DNA from: Mytilus galloprovincialis
Taxonomy: Eukaryota; Mollusca; Bivalvia; Mytilida; Mytilidae
NCBI RefSeq assembly: GCF_965363235.1
Contig: NC_134851.1
Span: 57,292,833-57,356,832, forward strand
Length of the DNA stretch: 64,000 nucleotides
Direction of reading: 5' to 3'
In this document: piece by piece, positions 54,338-63,960 of the stretch
How the letters are laid out: the number at the start of each line of letters is the position of its first letter
Numbering within the stretch: the stretch's first letter is position 1
The notes under the pieces: model-generated
What the model saw: only the letters and a program-made list of their open reading frames with translations
Database searches by the model: none
Told to the model about the DNA's origin: nothing
Translations under genes and position numbers: made by a program

Positions 54338-54381
54338 GCATCACTGAAGAGACATGTATTGTCAAAATGCGCATCTGGTGC
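54338..54381 (+). ncRNA. Hammerhead ribozyme, family iii, copy 1 (G12 lost)
   Basis: Stem I GCATCA/TGGTGC, core CTGAAGA (position 7 is variable in hammerheads), stem II GACA/TGTC, but AAA replaces GAA at 54364, removing the catalytic G12. Stem III ATGCGCAT. Expected inactive. Confidence 0.8.
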
Positions 54382-54685
54382 AGAAAAATTGGTACCGTTA
54401 ATGTTATTACTACCACTGGGTCGATGCCTCTGCTGGTGGACTGATAGTCCCCGAGGGTATCACCAGCCCAGTAGCCATACTCCGGTACTGGCATGAAAAT
54501 ACGGATATTTTGTGTTATTAGATTTGCTGTTACAAAATGTTATAAATTATCATAAATTAAGGAATGTATCTCCCTCAAGCAAAGCTCTGATTCCTTTCAC
54601 GGATTTGGCCATACTTTTTGGAACTTTTGGATTATAGCTCTTCATCTTTTATATAAGCTTTGGATTTTACATATTTTGGCCACGA

Positions 54686-54729
54686 GCATCACTGAAGAGA
54701 CATGTATTGTCGAAATGCGCATCTGGTGC
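54686..54729 (+). ncRNA. Hammerhead ribozyme, family iii, copy 2 (intact)
   Basis: Stem I GCATCA (54686-54691) with TGGTGC (54724-54729), core CTGAAGA 54692-54698, stem II GACA/TGTC with a TGTAT loop, GAA 54712-54714, stem III palindrome ATGCGCAT 54715-54722, cleavage after C54723. Every core residue is present. Confidence 0.88.
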
Positions 54730-54757
54730 AGAAAAATTGGTACCGTTAATGTTATTA

Positions 54758-57700
54758 AAATGATCCACTTTAAAAAACATTATGACATATTTACCATACA
54801 TATTTAGCAAAATTGTAAACAAGATATGTATCTAGATTTGAAATGTTTCCAGGAAAAAAAATAATTTGAGGTTGGACTCATTTGGTTGTTAAATGTTAAC
54901 ATGTTTACCATGTTTAAAACATCCAAAGTGTCAAAGACAATAAAAAATCAGAACTTTGTTTGAATTTCCTTTTCTTTTTAAGTTTTCTGTACCCACATGC
55001 ATCAAGAATTGCTGTGCTGTATTTTCGAAACCAGTTTAGAAATCACCATACACTTTTTATATTTATGGTAACCACATAAGTAGCTTTGAAAAATGCCAAA
55101 AAATAAAATAAAATTGAAAATATGTACATAACTCATCTGGACCCACGATGCATAAATAACCAATATATCTATGTCAAAATTAACAGTATTACAGCTCATT
55201 TTATGACTTTCCTAACCATTTTTGAATATTTAACTATGTTTTACACAATGATAGGGTGTGTTAAATCTTGACTACCACCGATAGGTCCAATAGTCGGTAT
55301 TTCACACAACAGGAAATCTTGAAGTCAAGCAAAAAGAAAAATATTAAAATTCAGACTTTGTAATGGACAATTGAACACTATTCAAAAATGAAATAAAAGT
55401 TATAAGATGGATTTCTGTTTTGTTGGTTTTTGTAGGTCAAAAGTAAAAATTTTGGGTTCATATGAATACAATTTGACTTGATCAATTTACAATTTTTGTG
55501 TGCCCGTATAATTAATATTCTGCGACTGTATCAAAGACTCTGTCTCCACAATTTAGGAATCTGATCAAACGGTTTGATCGGGCACAGTATTTCGTAAATA
55601 GAAAATAAAGTTAAACTTAGAAAATTTGCAGTCAAAAGTAAAATCACAAAAATGCTGAACTCCGAGGAAAATTCAAAACGGAAAGTCCCTAATCATATGG
55701 CAAAATAAAAAAACTCAAACACATCAAAGGAATTGACCACAACTGTCACATTTCTTTCTCGGTACAGGCATTTTCTTATGTACAGAATGATGGCTTAAAC
55801 TTGGTTTTATAGCTATACAAACCTCTCATTTGACTAAAGAAAAACACGAAACACTATTTGGCGAAATGGTCAATGTCAGCATATTTCTACTCTTTATGAA
55901 GGACCAGGTGACGATTTTCTCTCTTTTTTTAATCATTTTGTTCAACTGTTTATAAATTTACGACTTAAGGGGGCTCGCGGGCATAAATCAATCTTTTTTA
56001 AATATAGAATTTCGTTATATATTTTTGTAAATGATCTTTATCATATACCTAATAGAAAAATGAAATAAAAAAATGGGGTTACAGTTCATTTAAGCTCAGA
56101 ATCTGCCTCCGAAAAAAGCATGCATTTTTATTAATGCTATTTTTTCTGTTGAACTAATAGGAGAAATAGAGGTAGTATCGAAATAAAAAAGAAATAAATT
56201 ACAGAAATCGCTTAAATTTTACAATTATTTATTTTAGGTACAGCTTATTTGAAAAAAACAATAATAAAAATACAAGTCACCGATGAGTTAAAAAAGATAT
56301 TTCAATTTATTGCCAAAAAAATAACTTTTTTGCACCAAAGGGAGCTAATATTGAGCTTTTTAAAATGATATAAACATTTTGAAAGCATCTTGGGCCAATC
56401 CGAATCGATTTTTTGGTTTGTTTTTGTACCATATCAGAAAGTAATAATTTACAGAGTAATGAATAAAATTTGTAATGAAAATTCAAATGTTAAATTTTCG
56501 CTGATATATTTGTATCACAAAGCTTTTTTTATCGGGTTATGGACTAAAAGAGAAAATTGAGTTCGCAGTTGAAAATGTGACGTTGATATTCTTATAAAAG
56601 GGAGGATTCCGATTATGATTTTTTCCTGAAACATAATGTATTACTATTTTACTTTAGACCTTATTACTCATTGGTAAATAGTCTTTAGAAATCACACTTC
56701 AGTTGAAGAAGGGGTTGTATATCTGTCCATGAATTTTAATTTAATTGAGCTTCAAAACTGAATAGACTTATTCTCGTTTAATACGGCTATATCATTTGAA
56801 TCGCCATGTTTTCCGTCTTCCCCGTTTTCTACTTCCGTTTATGGATGATGTTACATCGAAGATGAACATGAACGAGGAAATTGATACATTTGTTTAAAAT
56901 TCACGAAAAAGGTAAAAATTTTGTCGTTCAAATAGCATGTACTAATATAAATGAGTAAAATAACAATCTTTTACAATAAACCTGTATTGTAAATGTCCAT
57001 TTCTGCATGCCGGGATGAAAAGTCACATCATTCATTGTTCAAATCATTAAAGTAGGAAAAACATGGACGCCTAAAATAGACTTAAGTAATTTCTCTCGAA
57101 CAGTCAGCATATATTTCTGTTAGAAAGGTTTTGTAAGCCTATATATATATTTTACAAGTTCAGAGAAATTTCTTAAAATATGTCAATGTTATATTAATTT
57201 TCCCATTTCCGCATTTAAAAGCTCTCTCCATACAGGAAAGAAGAAAATATTGATTTGAGGAAGTGAATGTTCATGTTCATTTGTAAATAAGTTTAAGAGG
57301 ATATGAATGACTCACACTATGATACATGTATACTAGGAGATAATGTAAAAAATAAAGTAGTGTATAATACAGATGAAGCAAATGAATATGTAACATAACC
57401 ACAATTACGAACTACGAGGAAAATTCAAAACGGTTAGACCTTAATCAAATGGCAATATCAAAAGCTTAAACACATCAAATGATTGGATAACAAATGTCAT
57501 ATGACTGATTTTGTACAGGTATTTTCTAACATTCCAGGTTCTACTGGACGAGCTCATCCAACAATATTTATCTTTATAGCTCCTATACATTTCTAGGAAT
57601 ATGATTGGCTAATAGCGTCCTCATGGAGACCGTGTATATTCCATATTAGGTAAGTAGGGAAGCGAGGCTTATTTCAATAAACGGTAAGTAGTGTGGAGAT

Positions 57701-57939
57701 ACGACTAAGGCACTATTTGATTATTTGAATGTATTGAAAGTTCTGTTTAATATTGTTCTTGTTGAAATTATTTTTTTGTGCAGACTAATGGAAGTAGGTT
57801 CTTAAAATTGAACAACTGAACACTTTAATATAAAAATAAGAAGATGTGGTATGATTGCAAATTAGACAACTCTTTTCTAAATTCAACAAATAAAGATTGT
57901 CGATAAGATAAATTCGTTACATAGTGTGTTAGTGACCTG
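54758..57939. other. Non-coding AT-rich sequence
   Basis: Contains two copies (55640-55860, 57405-57540) of the dispersed repeat seen inverted at 36830 and 53650, and a fragment of the GAGACAAC repeat at about 57838-57900. The block at about 55960-56700 looks like one old repeat but shows no terminal structure. No gene supported. Confidence 0.45.
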
Positions 57940-58045
57940 ATACGATATATACGGGGTCAGTAAATTTCATATGGGGTTCGAGCTCGCTCTCACCCCATAA
58001 GGAATTTACCGACTCCGTGTTTATTTATTAGATCACTAACACACT
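57940..58045. repeat. Foldback hairpin, copy 1
   Basis: GTGTTAGTGACCTGATACGA and the inverse (AGATCACTAACAC) at the other end. Inner TATGGGGTTCGAGCTCGC/TCACCCCATA form the loop side. Related to the hairpin at 58246-58385 (same order of TAGTGAC, ATACGATATAT, GGGGTC, ACCCCATA). Confidence 0.75.
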
Positions 58046-58245
58046 ATGTAACTAATATTATCTCTATAGATGTATGGGGATATGATTGATTAATCGACTA
58101 CACGTGGTGACTATATATATTTCATATAGAGTGTCCTAAAAAATACACGTTTAGTTACCATATAAGTATTCAAGTCTTTTAAATCACTTTAATAGACAGA
58201 CAGTATAAATACCCCATGTGAAGATAGTCGGTAAGATAAATTCGT

Positions 58246-58385
58246 TACACGGTGTGCTAGTGACTTAATACGATATATATGGGGTCCGTTAATTCCATAT
58301 GGGTATTCGAGATTCGCTCTTACCCCATATAGAATTTACTGACCCCATATATATATCGTATTAGGTCACTAATACACAATGTAAC
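58246..58385. repeat. Foldback hairpin, copy 2
   Basis: GTGTGCTAGTGACTTAATAC with inverse GTATTAGGTCACTAATACAC; ATATATGGGGTC with GACCCCATATAT; CATATGGG with CCCCATAT. About 55-nt arms. A paralogue of 57940-58045, suggesting one MITE family with a TTCGTTACA...TGTAAC context at both edges. Confidence 0.8.
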
Positions 58386-58495
58386 CAATAGTATCCGACT
58401 CGATCCTAATGAATCGATCGAGTGTAGAATACTCGTACTTAAGTAGATATATCTTCTGCTATCTATTGTGTTTGACCATTACTTTTTCCACCATA

Positions 58496-58889
58496 TAGAA
58501 TGAAATTCCAAACAGTGTGGCTGTGACCATTGATTGACACATTAAATTCATCCATTGACTGGGAAAATTTAGGTTAACGTTTGTATGTAACGACCACTGC
58601 TCACTATGTACTTTTTAAAGACACTTAAACTATGGGGTCACCAAAGGTTCTCAACACCTTAATAAAGTAATTCGAAAAATTAATCAGAAATAACACGATG
58701 TTTTCATTTATATCAATTATATAAATCAAAACATAAAGGTTATTCCTGGTAACCCCACAGTTTAAATGTCTATCGTAGGTACGTCGTGAACAGTTACAGA
58801 CAAACGTTCACGTAAATTGTCCCAGTCAATGAATGAATTTAATGTGTCAATCAATGGCCACAGTCACACTGTTTTAAATTTCATTCTAA
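58496..58889. repeat. Large inverted repeat (~140-bp arms)
   Basis: 58496-58640 (AGAATGAAATT, GTGTGGCTGTGACCATTGAT, CACATTAAATTCAT, TTGACTGGGA) is the near-inverse of 58755-58889, with about 110 nt between. No coding capacity; probably a MITE. Confidence 0.75.
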
Positions 58890-59572
58890 TCGCAGCAAGA
58901 TCATAAAGCGTCGATTGGTAAACCCAATTTGCGTCAGTAAAATATACGTTTTAGGAAGTCTAAGCTTAAAATACAATATAGTTGTCTCCTATATGATACA
59001 TAAATTAACAAAGGACTTCTACCATATACTGACTTGACAGCTCCAGACCTCAATTAAACTTATTGAAAGATTATGTCATATGAAAATCAAACACACTTCT
59101 ATTTTCAAGCCATCAAATAATTGAAAACAACTGTCCTATTCTTAATTTGTAAAGTAGTTAAAACGCAATAGTCTTCTCTGAATTCCCGTTAATGACCCTG
59201 CAATTAGATTTCCTTTATTAGTTGTCTCCCTAATGAGGGACATTAATTATTATTTACAATGGAAAGCTAGCAGAAACGGCAAATTTACCCGTGCGTAATG
59301 TGAGTGATATTCTAGGTTTTAAAATCTTATAACTACATTAATTTCTTGTTAAGCTACTTACTTTTGACATCCGAAATTATTTTTAATAAAAATTTAGTTA
59401 AACCGCCGATATACATCACTATGAATTCATCATGCTTTGCAATGCCAAGCAAATTTTGTCCGGTATTGAACCAGTCTACGATTGACAAAGGGAAGTAATT
59501 TGTTTAAAAAGTGTGTAATAACAGAATGAAATAAGTTATTAGCAAATGGACTATTGGATCGATAAAGTTTCC
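58890..59572. other. Non-coding AT-rich sequence
   Basis: 59035-59095 contains a short piece like the PLE-A 3' UTR (GACAGCTCCAGACCTCAATT...TTATGTCAT, compare 34010-34050 inverted). Otherwise nothing recognised. Confidence 0.45.
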
Positions 59573-59905
59573 TGTCCACTACGTATGTGTAATTCTTTTA
59601 TATAAGGATCGACATGGTATCAATTGCTTTTGTACATTGTAACGTTCTCATGGTTTGACATTTGTAAGGTTGCGTAGGGAGTCCAATGCTTGGTATAATT
59701 TGTCTGAAATCAAACAAGGGGGAAAAACTACAGTTTTTTTTACCAAATTTATTTGAGGAAAAATTAGTTTGACCTTGTTGATGTCATTGGAATCGTCCTT
59801 CTGCCATACTTTACCACTGTTTCACACTTTCATTACAAGGCATCTGTCATTTATAAGGTAAGTGTTGTAATAATATGTTATGTACTTCAATGAATAATTA
59901 GGTAT

Positions 59906-60055
59906 GAGAAGATGATATATGAGTGCCAATGAGACAACTCTCCATCGAAGTCACAATTTGTAAAAGCAAACCATTATAGGTCAAATTACGGTCGTCAACA
60001 CGGAGCCTTGGCTCACACTCGAACTGCAAGCTATAAAAGGTCCCGAAAATCAAAT
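59906..60055 (+). repeat. GAGACAACTCTCCAT dispersed repeat, copy
   Basis: GTGCCAATGAGACAACTCTC, AAGTCACAATTTGTAAAAG, GTCGTCAACACGGAGCCTTG, AGCTATAAAAGGTCCCGAAA. Other copies are at 60233-60385 and 60765-60905, with a more diverged one at 32515-32667. Confidence 0.7.
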
Positions 60056-60232
60056 TTGTTTAAGGTAGAATTAGTTTGACCTTGTTGGTGTCATTGGAAA
60101 AGTCCTCCTACCATACTATACCATTGTTTCACACTGTCATTACAAGACGTTTGTCATTTATTAGATGAGTGTTGTAATAGTATGTTATTGTAATGATATG
60201 TTATATACTTCAATAAATAATTAAGTATACAT

Positions 60233-60385
60233 TTTGTAGGAAGATGTGGTATGATTGATAATGAGACAACTCTCCATCAAAGTCACATTTTGTAAAAGTT
60301 ACCATTATGGGTCAAAGTTCGGTCTTCAACACGGAGCCTTGGCTCACACCCGAACAGCAAGCTATAAAAGGTCCCGAAAATGACT
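60233..60385 (+). repeat. GAGACAACTCTCCAT dispersed repeat, copy
   Basis: Same words as at 59906. Part of the second duplicated block. Confidence 0.7.
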
Positions 60386-60764
60386 AGTGTAAAACATTTC
60401 AAATAGGAAAACCAACGCTATACATGTATAATTCTTTTATATTAAAATGAAAACTAGCATTAATGACAACATATCGACATGGTTTCAATTGCTTTTGTAC
60501 ATTGTGTCGTTCTCTTGGTTTGACTTTTGTTAGGTTACACAGGGAGGTCAATGCTTGGTATAATTTGTCTGATATCAAACAAAAGGAAGGTGGTTCAGAT
60601 CCTTTTGTTCAATCAAATTTGTTTTAGGTACAATTAGTTTGACCTTGTTGGTGTCATTGGAAAAGTCCTCTTACCATACTATACCATTTGTACATTTATA
60701 AGGTAAGTGTTGTAATAGTACGTCATTTTCATAATATGTTATATACTTCAATGAATAATCAAAT

Positions 60765-60905
60765 ATAGGAAGATGTGGTATGATTGCAACGAGACAACTC
60801 TCCATCCAAGTCACAATTTTAAACGATCAATAGCTGTAGGTCAAAGTGGGTCTTTAACACGAAGCCTTGGCTCACATCAAACAGCAAGCTAAATGGGCCC
60901 CCAAA
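60765..60905 (+). repeat. GAGACAACTCTCCAT dispersed repeat, copy
   Basis: Same words, slightly shorter, ending in GGCCCCCAAAATGATTAGTG. Diverged from the two upstream copies. Confidence 0.7.
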
Positions 60906-61756
60906 ATGATTAGTGTTAAACAATTCAAACAATAGTGAACTATAACAACATAGAATACACAACAAAATATCAATTGAATTACCTATAGCTTTACTCAATC
61001 AAAAGACACATTAACAAAGTCTATAAAGAAGTGATAGATGGTTTGACTGACTTGCATCTGACCAGTATTTGCACTTACTCCTGAATTCTTCTTGCTTTAA
61101 TCAAATGTCAATTTTACAGCTCAAAACATCAAACAAATGGTCAGCCACTGTCATATTCCTAACTTGTAAAGAAGTGTCAAAGTAATAGTATTTTCTGAAT
61201 TTGATCAATATAGTTATCTGTCCACTATACATGTATAATTCTTTTATATTAAAATGAAAACTAGCATTAATGACAACATATCGACATGGTTTCAATTGCT
61301 TTTGTACACTGTGTCGTTCTCTTGATGTGACTATTGTACGGGTACTCAGGGAGGTATAATTTGTCTGATATCAAACAAAAGGAAAGTTGTTCAGATCCTT
61401 TTTTTTTTTAATCAATTAATTTTTAGGTACAATTAGTTTGACCTTGTTGGTGTCATTGGAAAAGTCCTCCTACCATACTATACCATTGTTTCACACTGTC
61501 ATTACAAGACATCAGTCATTTATAAGGTAAGTGTTGTACCCAGTAGTCAGCACTTTAGTGTTGACATGAATATCAATTATGTGGTGATTTTTATAAATTT
61601 CCTGTTTACAAAGCTTTGAATTTATTGAAAAACTAAGGATTTTCTTATCCCAGGAATAGATTACCTTAGCCGTATTTGGCACAACTTTTTGGAATTTTGG
61701 ACCCTCAATGCTCTTCAACTTCGTACTTATTTGGCTTTATAAATATTGTGATATGA

Positions 61757-61800
61757 GCGTCACTGATGAGTCTTATGTAGACGAAACGCGCGTCTGTCGT
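61757..61800 (+). ncRNA. Hammerhead ribozyme, family i, copy 1
   Basis: Core CTGATGA, stem II GTCT/AGAC, GAA and stem III ACGCGCGT intact; stem I 3' strand is TGTCGT instead of TGGCGT, one mismatch. Cleavage predicted after C61794. Confidence 0.82.
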
Positions 61801-62110
61801 ACTTAATTATAATCCTGGTAACTTTGATAGCTATTTATACCACTGGGTCGATGCCACTGCTGGTGGACGTTTCGTCCCCGAGGGTATCACCAGCCCAGTA
61901 GTCAACACTTTGTGTTGACATGAATATCCATTATGTGGGGATTTTTATAAATTTCCTGTTTACAAAACTTTGAATTTATTGAAAAACTAAGGATTTTCTT
62001 ATCCCAGGAATAGATTACCTTAGCCGTATTTGGCACAACTTTTTGGAATTTTGAACCCTCAATACTCTTCAACTTCGTACTTATTTGGCTTTATAAATAT
62101 TTTGATATAA

Positions 62111-62154
62111 GCGTCACTGATGAGTCTTATGTAGACGAAACGCGCGTCTGGCGT
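62111..62154 (+). ncRNA. Hammerhead ribozyme, family i, copy 2 (consensus)
   Basis: Stem I GCGTCA 62111-62116 with TGGCGT 62149-62154; core CTGATGA 62117-62123; stem II GTCT 62124-62127 with AGAC 62133-62136, loop TATGT; GAA 62137-62139; stem III ACGCGCGT 62140-62147; cleavage after C62148 (GUC). The short palindromic stem III is like that of PLE and satellite hammerheads thought to act as dimers. Confidence 0.9.
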
Positions 62155-62464
62155 ACTAAAGTATAATCCTGGTAACTTTGATAACTATTTATACCACTGG
62201 GTCGATGCCACTGCTGGTGGACGTTTGGTCCCCGAGGGTATCACCAACCCAGTAGTCAGCACTTTACTGTTGACATGAATATCAATTATGTGGTGATTTT
62301 TATAAATTTCCTGTTTACAAACTTTGAATTTATTGAAAAACTAAGGATTTTATTATCCCAGGAAGAGATTACCTTAGCCGTATTTGGCACAACTTTTTGG
62401 AATTTTGGACCCTCAATGCTCTTGAACTTCGTACTTATTTGGCTTTATAAATATTTTGATATGA

Positions 62465-62508
62465 GCGTCACTGATGAGTCTTATGTATACGAAACGCACG
62501 TCTGGCGT
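62465..62508 (+). ncRNA. Hammerhead ribozyme, family i, copy 3 (weakened)
   Basis: Core intact, but stem II is GTCT/ATAC (one pair lost) and stem III is ACGCACGT. Probably reduced activity. Confidence 0.8.
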
Positions 62509-62819
62509 ACTAAATTATAATCCTGGTAACTTTGATAACTATTTATACCACTGGGTCGATGTCACTACTGGTGGACGTTTCGTCCCCGAGGGTATCACCA
62601 GCCCAGTAGTCAGCACTTTTGTGTTGACATGAATATCAATTATGTGGAGATTTTTATAAATTTCCTGTTTACAAAACTTTGAATTTATTGAAAAACTAAG
62701 GATTTTCTTATCCCAGGAATAGATTACCTTAGCCGTATTTGGCACAACTTTTTGGAATTTTGAACCCTCAATACTCTTCAACTTCGTACTTATTTGGCTT
62801 TATAAATATTTTGATATGA

Positions 62820-62863
62820 GCGTCACTGCTAAGTCTTATGTAGACAAAACGCGCGTCTGGCGT
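62820..62863 (+). ncRNA. Hammerhead ribozyme, family i, copy 4 (dead)
   Basis: Core is CTGCTAA (A6 and G8 changed) and GAA is AAA, so catalytic residues are lost although the stems remain. Expected inactive. Confidence 0.85.
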
Positions 62864-63174
62864 ACTAAATTATAATCTTGGTAACTTTGATAACTATTTT
62901 TACCACTGGGTCGATGCCACTGCTGGTGGACATTTCGTCCCCGAGGGTATCACCAGCCCAGTAGTCAGCATTTTAGTGTTGACATGAATATCAATTATGT
63001 AGTGATTTTTATAAATTTCCTGTTTACAAAACTTTGAATTTATTGAAAAACTAAGGATTTTCTTATCCCAGGAATAGATTACCTTAGCCGTATTTGGCAC
63101 AACGTTTTAGAATTTTGGACCCTCAATACTCTTCAACTTCGTACTTATTTGGCTTTATAAATATTTTGATATGA

Positions 63175-63218
63175 GCGTCACTGATGAGTCTTATGTAGAC
63201 GAAACGCGCGTCTGGCGT
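63175..63218 (+). ncRNA. Hammerhead ribozyme, family i, copy 5 (consensus)
   Basis: Identical to copy 2 through all stems and core. Cleavage after C63212. Confidence 0.9.
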
Positions 63219-63527
63219 ACTAAAGTATAATCCTGGTAACTTCTATAACTATTTATACGACTGGGTCGATGCAACTGCTGGTGGACGTTTCGTCCCCGAG
63301 GGTATCACCAACCCAGTAGTCAGCACTTTACTGTTGACATGAATATCAATTATGTGGTGATTTTTATAAATTTCCTGTTTACAAACTTGAATTTATTGAA
63401 AAACTAAGGATTTTATTATCCCAGGAATAGATTACCTTAGCCGTATTCGGCACAACTTTTTGGAATTTTGGACCCTCAATGCTCTTCAACTTCGTACTTA
63501 TTTGGCTTTATAAATATTTTGATATGA

Positions 63528-63571
63528 GCGTCACTGATGAGTCTTATGTAGACGAAACGCGCGTCTGGCGT
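63528..63571 (+). ncRNA. Hammerhead ribozyme, family i, copy 6 (consensus)
   Basis: Identical to copy 2 through all stems and core. Cleavage after C63565. Confidence 0.9.
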
Positions 63572-63882
63572 ACTAAAGTATAATCCTGGTAACTTTTATA
63601 ACTATTTATACGACTGGGTCGATGCAACTGCTGGTGGACGTTTCGTCTCCGAGGGTATCACCAACCCAGTAGTCAGCACTTTACTGTTGACATGAATATC
63701 AATTATGTGGTGATTTTTATAAATTTCCTGTTTACAAAACTTTGAATTTATTGAAAAACTAAGGATTTTCTTATCCCAGGAAGAGATTACCTTAGTCGTA
63801 TTTGGCACAACTTTTTGGAATTTTGGACCCTCAATGCTCTTCAACTTCGTACTTATTTGGCTTTATAAATATTTTGATATGA

Positions 63883-63926
63883 GCGTCACTGATGAGTCTT
63901 ATGTAGACGAAACGCACGTCTGGCGT
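63883..63926 (+). ncRNA. Hammerhead ribozyme, family i, copy 7
   Basis: Core, stem I and stem II as copy 2; stem III is ACGCACGT (one G-to-A change, three-pair potential reduced). Cleavage after C63920, 40 nt before the end of the array. Confidence 0.85.
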
Positions 63927-63960
63927 ACAAAATTATAATCCTGGTAACTTTGATAACTAT

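Larger units (their letters stand above)
54151..54757 (+). mobile_element. Hammerhead-ribozyme dimer, family iii
   Basis: Two units of 348 bp (ribozymes at 54338 and 54686). Unit words: TGTGTTATTAAATTTGCTGT, GGAATGTATCTCCCTCAAGC, TTTTTGGAACTTTTGGATTA. Between the units sits the CCACTGGGTCGATGCC...GGACTGATAGTCC-CCGAGGGTATCACCAG domain. The 3' end (about 54757) lies 34 nt beyond the second cleavage site. Possible TTAAA duplications flank it but are uncertain. Confidence 0.82.
59573..61534 (+). repeat. Local ~0.8-kb direct duplication, three blocks
   Basis: The block start GTAATTCTTTTATAT...CGACATGGTWTCAATTGCTT recurs at about 59590, 60430 and 61230. Each block continues with GGTATAATTTGTCTGA, AATTAGTTTGACCTTGTTG, GTCATTGGAA, ACCATACTATACCA and TTTATAAGGTAAGTGTTGTA. 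Blocks 1 and 2 also carry the GAGACAACTCTCCAT repeat. In the third block the sequence after GTGTTGTA is interrupted by the hammerhead array and resumes at 63961. Confidence 0.75.
61539..63960 (+). mobile_element. Hammerhead-ribozyme array, family i (6.8 units)
   Basis: Seven hammerheads with spacing of about 352-357 bp (landmark CCCAGTAGTCA at about 61538, 61893, 62250, 62604, 62957, 63314, 63666). Unit words: TGTTGACATGAATATCAATT, AATTTCCTGTTTACAAA, TCTTATCCCAGGAATAGATT, CGTATTTGGCACAACTTTTT, CTCTTCAACTTCGTACTTAT. The array starts just after, and stops just before, the hairpin domain that lies between units. It is flanked by TGTA (61535-61538, 63961-63964). The 68- to 81-codon frames on the minus strand in each unit (for example 61512-61718, 62539-62781) are a by-product of the repeat. 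No protein is encoded. Confidence 0.9.

Noticed and set aside
61512..63844. Series of similar 66-80-residue minus-strand frames (KSIEGPKFQKV...) in the right-end array
   Set aside because: They recur once per ribozyme unit, differ by frame slips between units and are antisense to the hammerhead; best explained as a by-product of the repeat.
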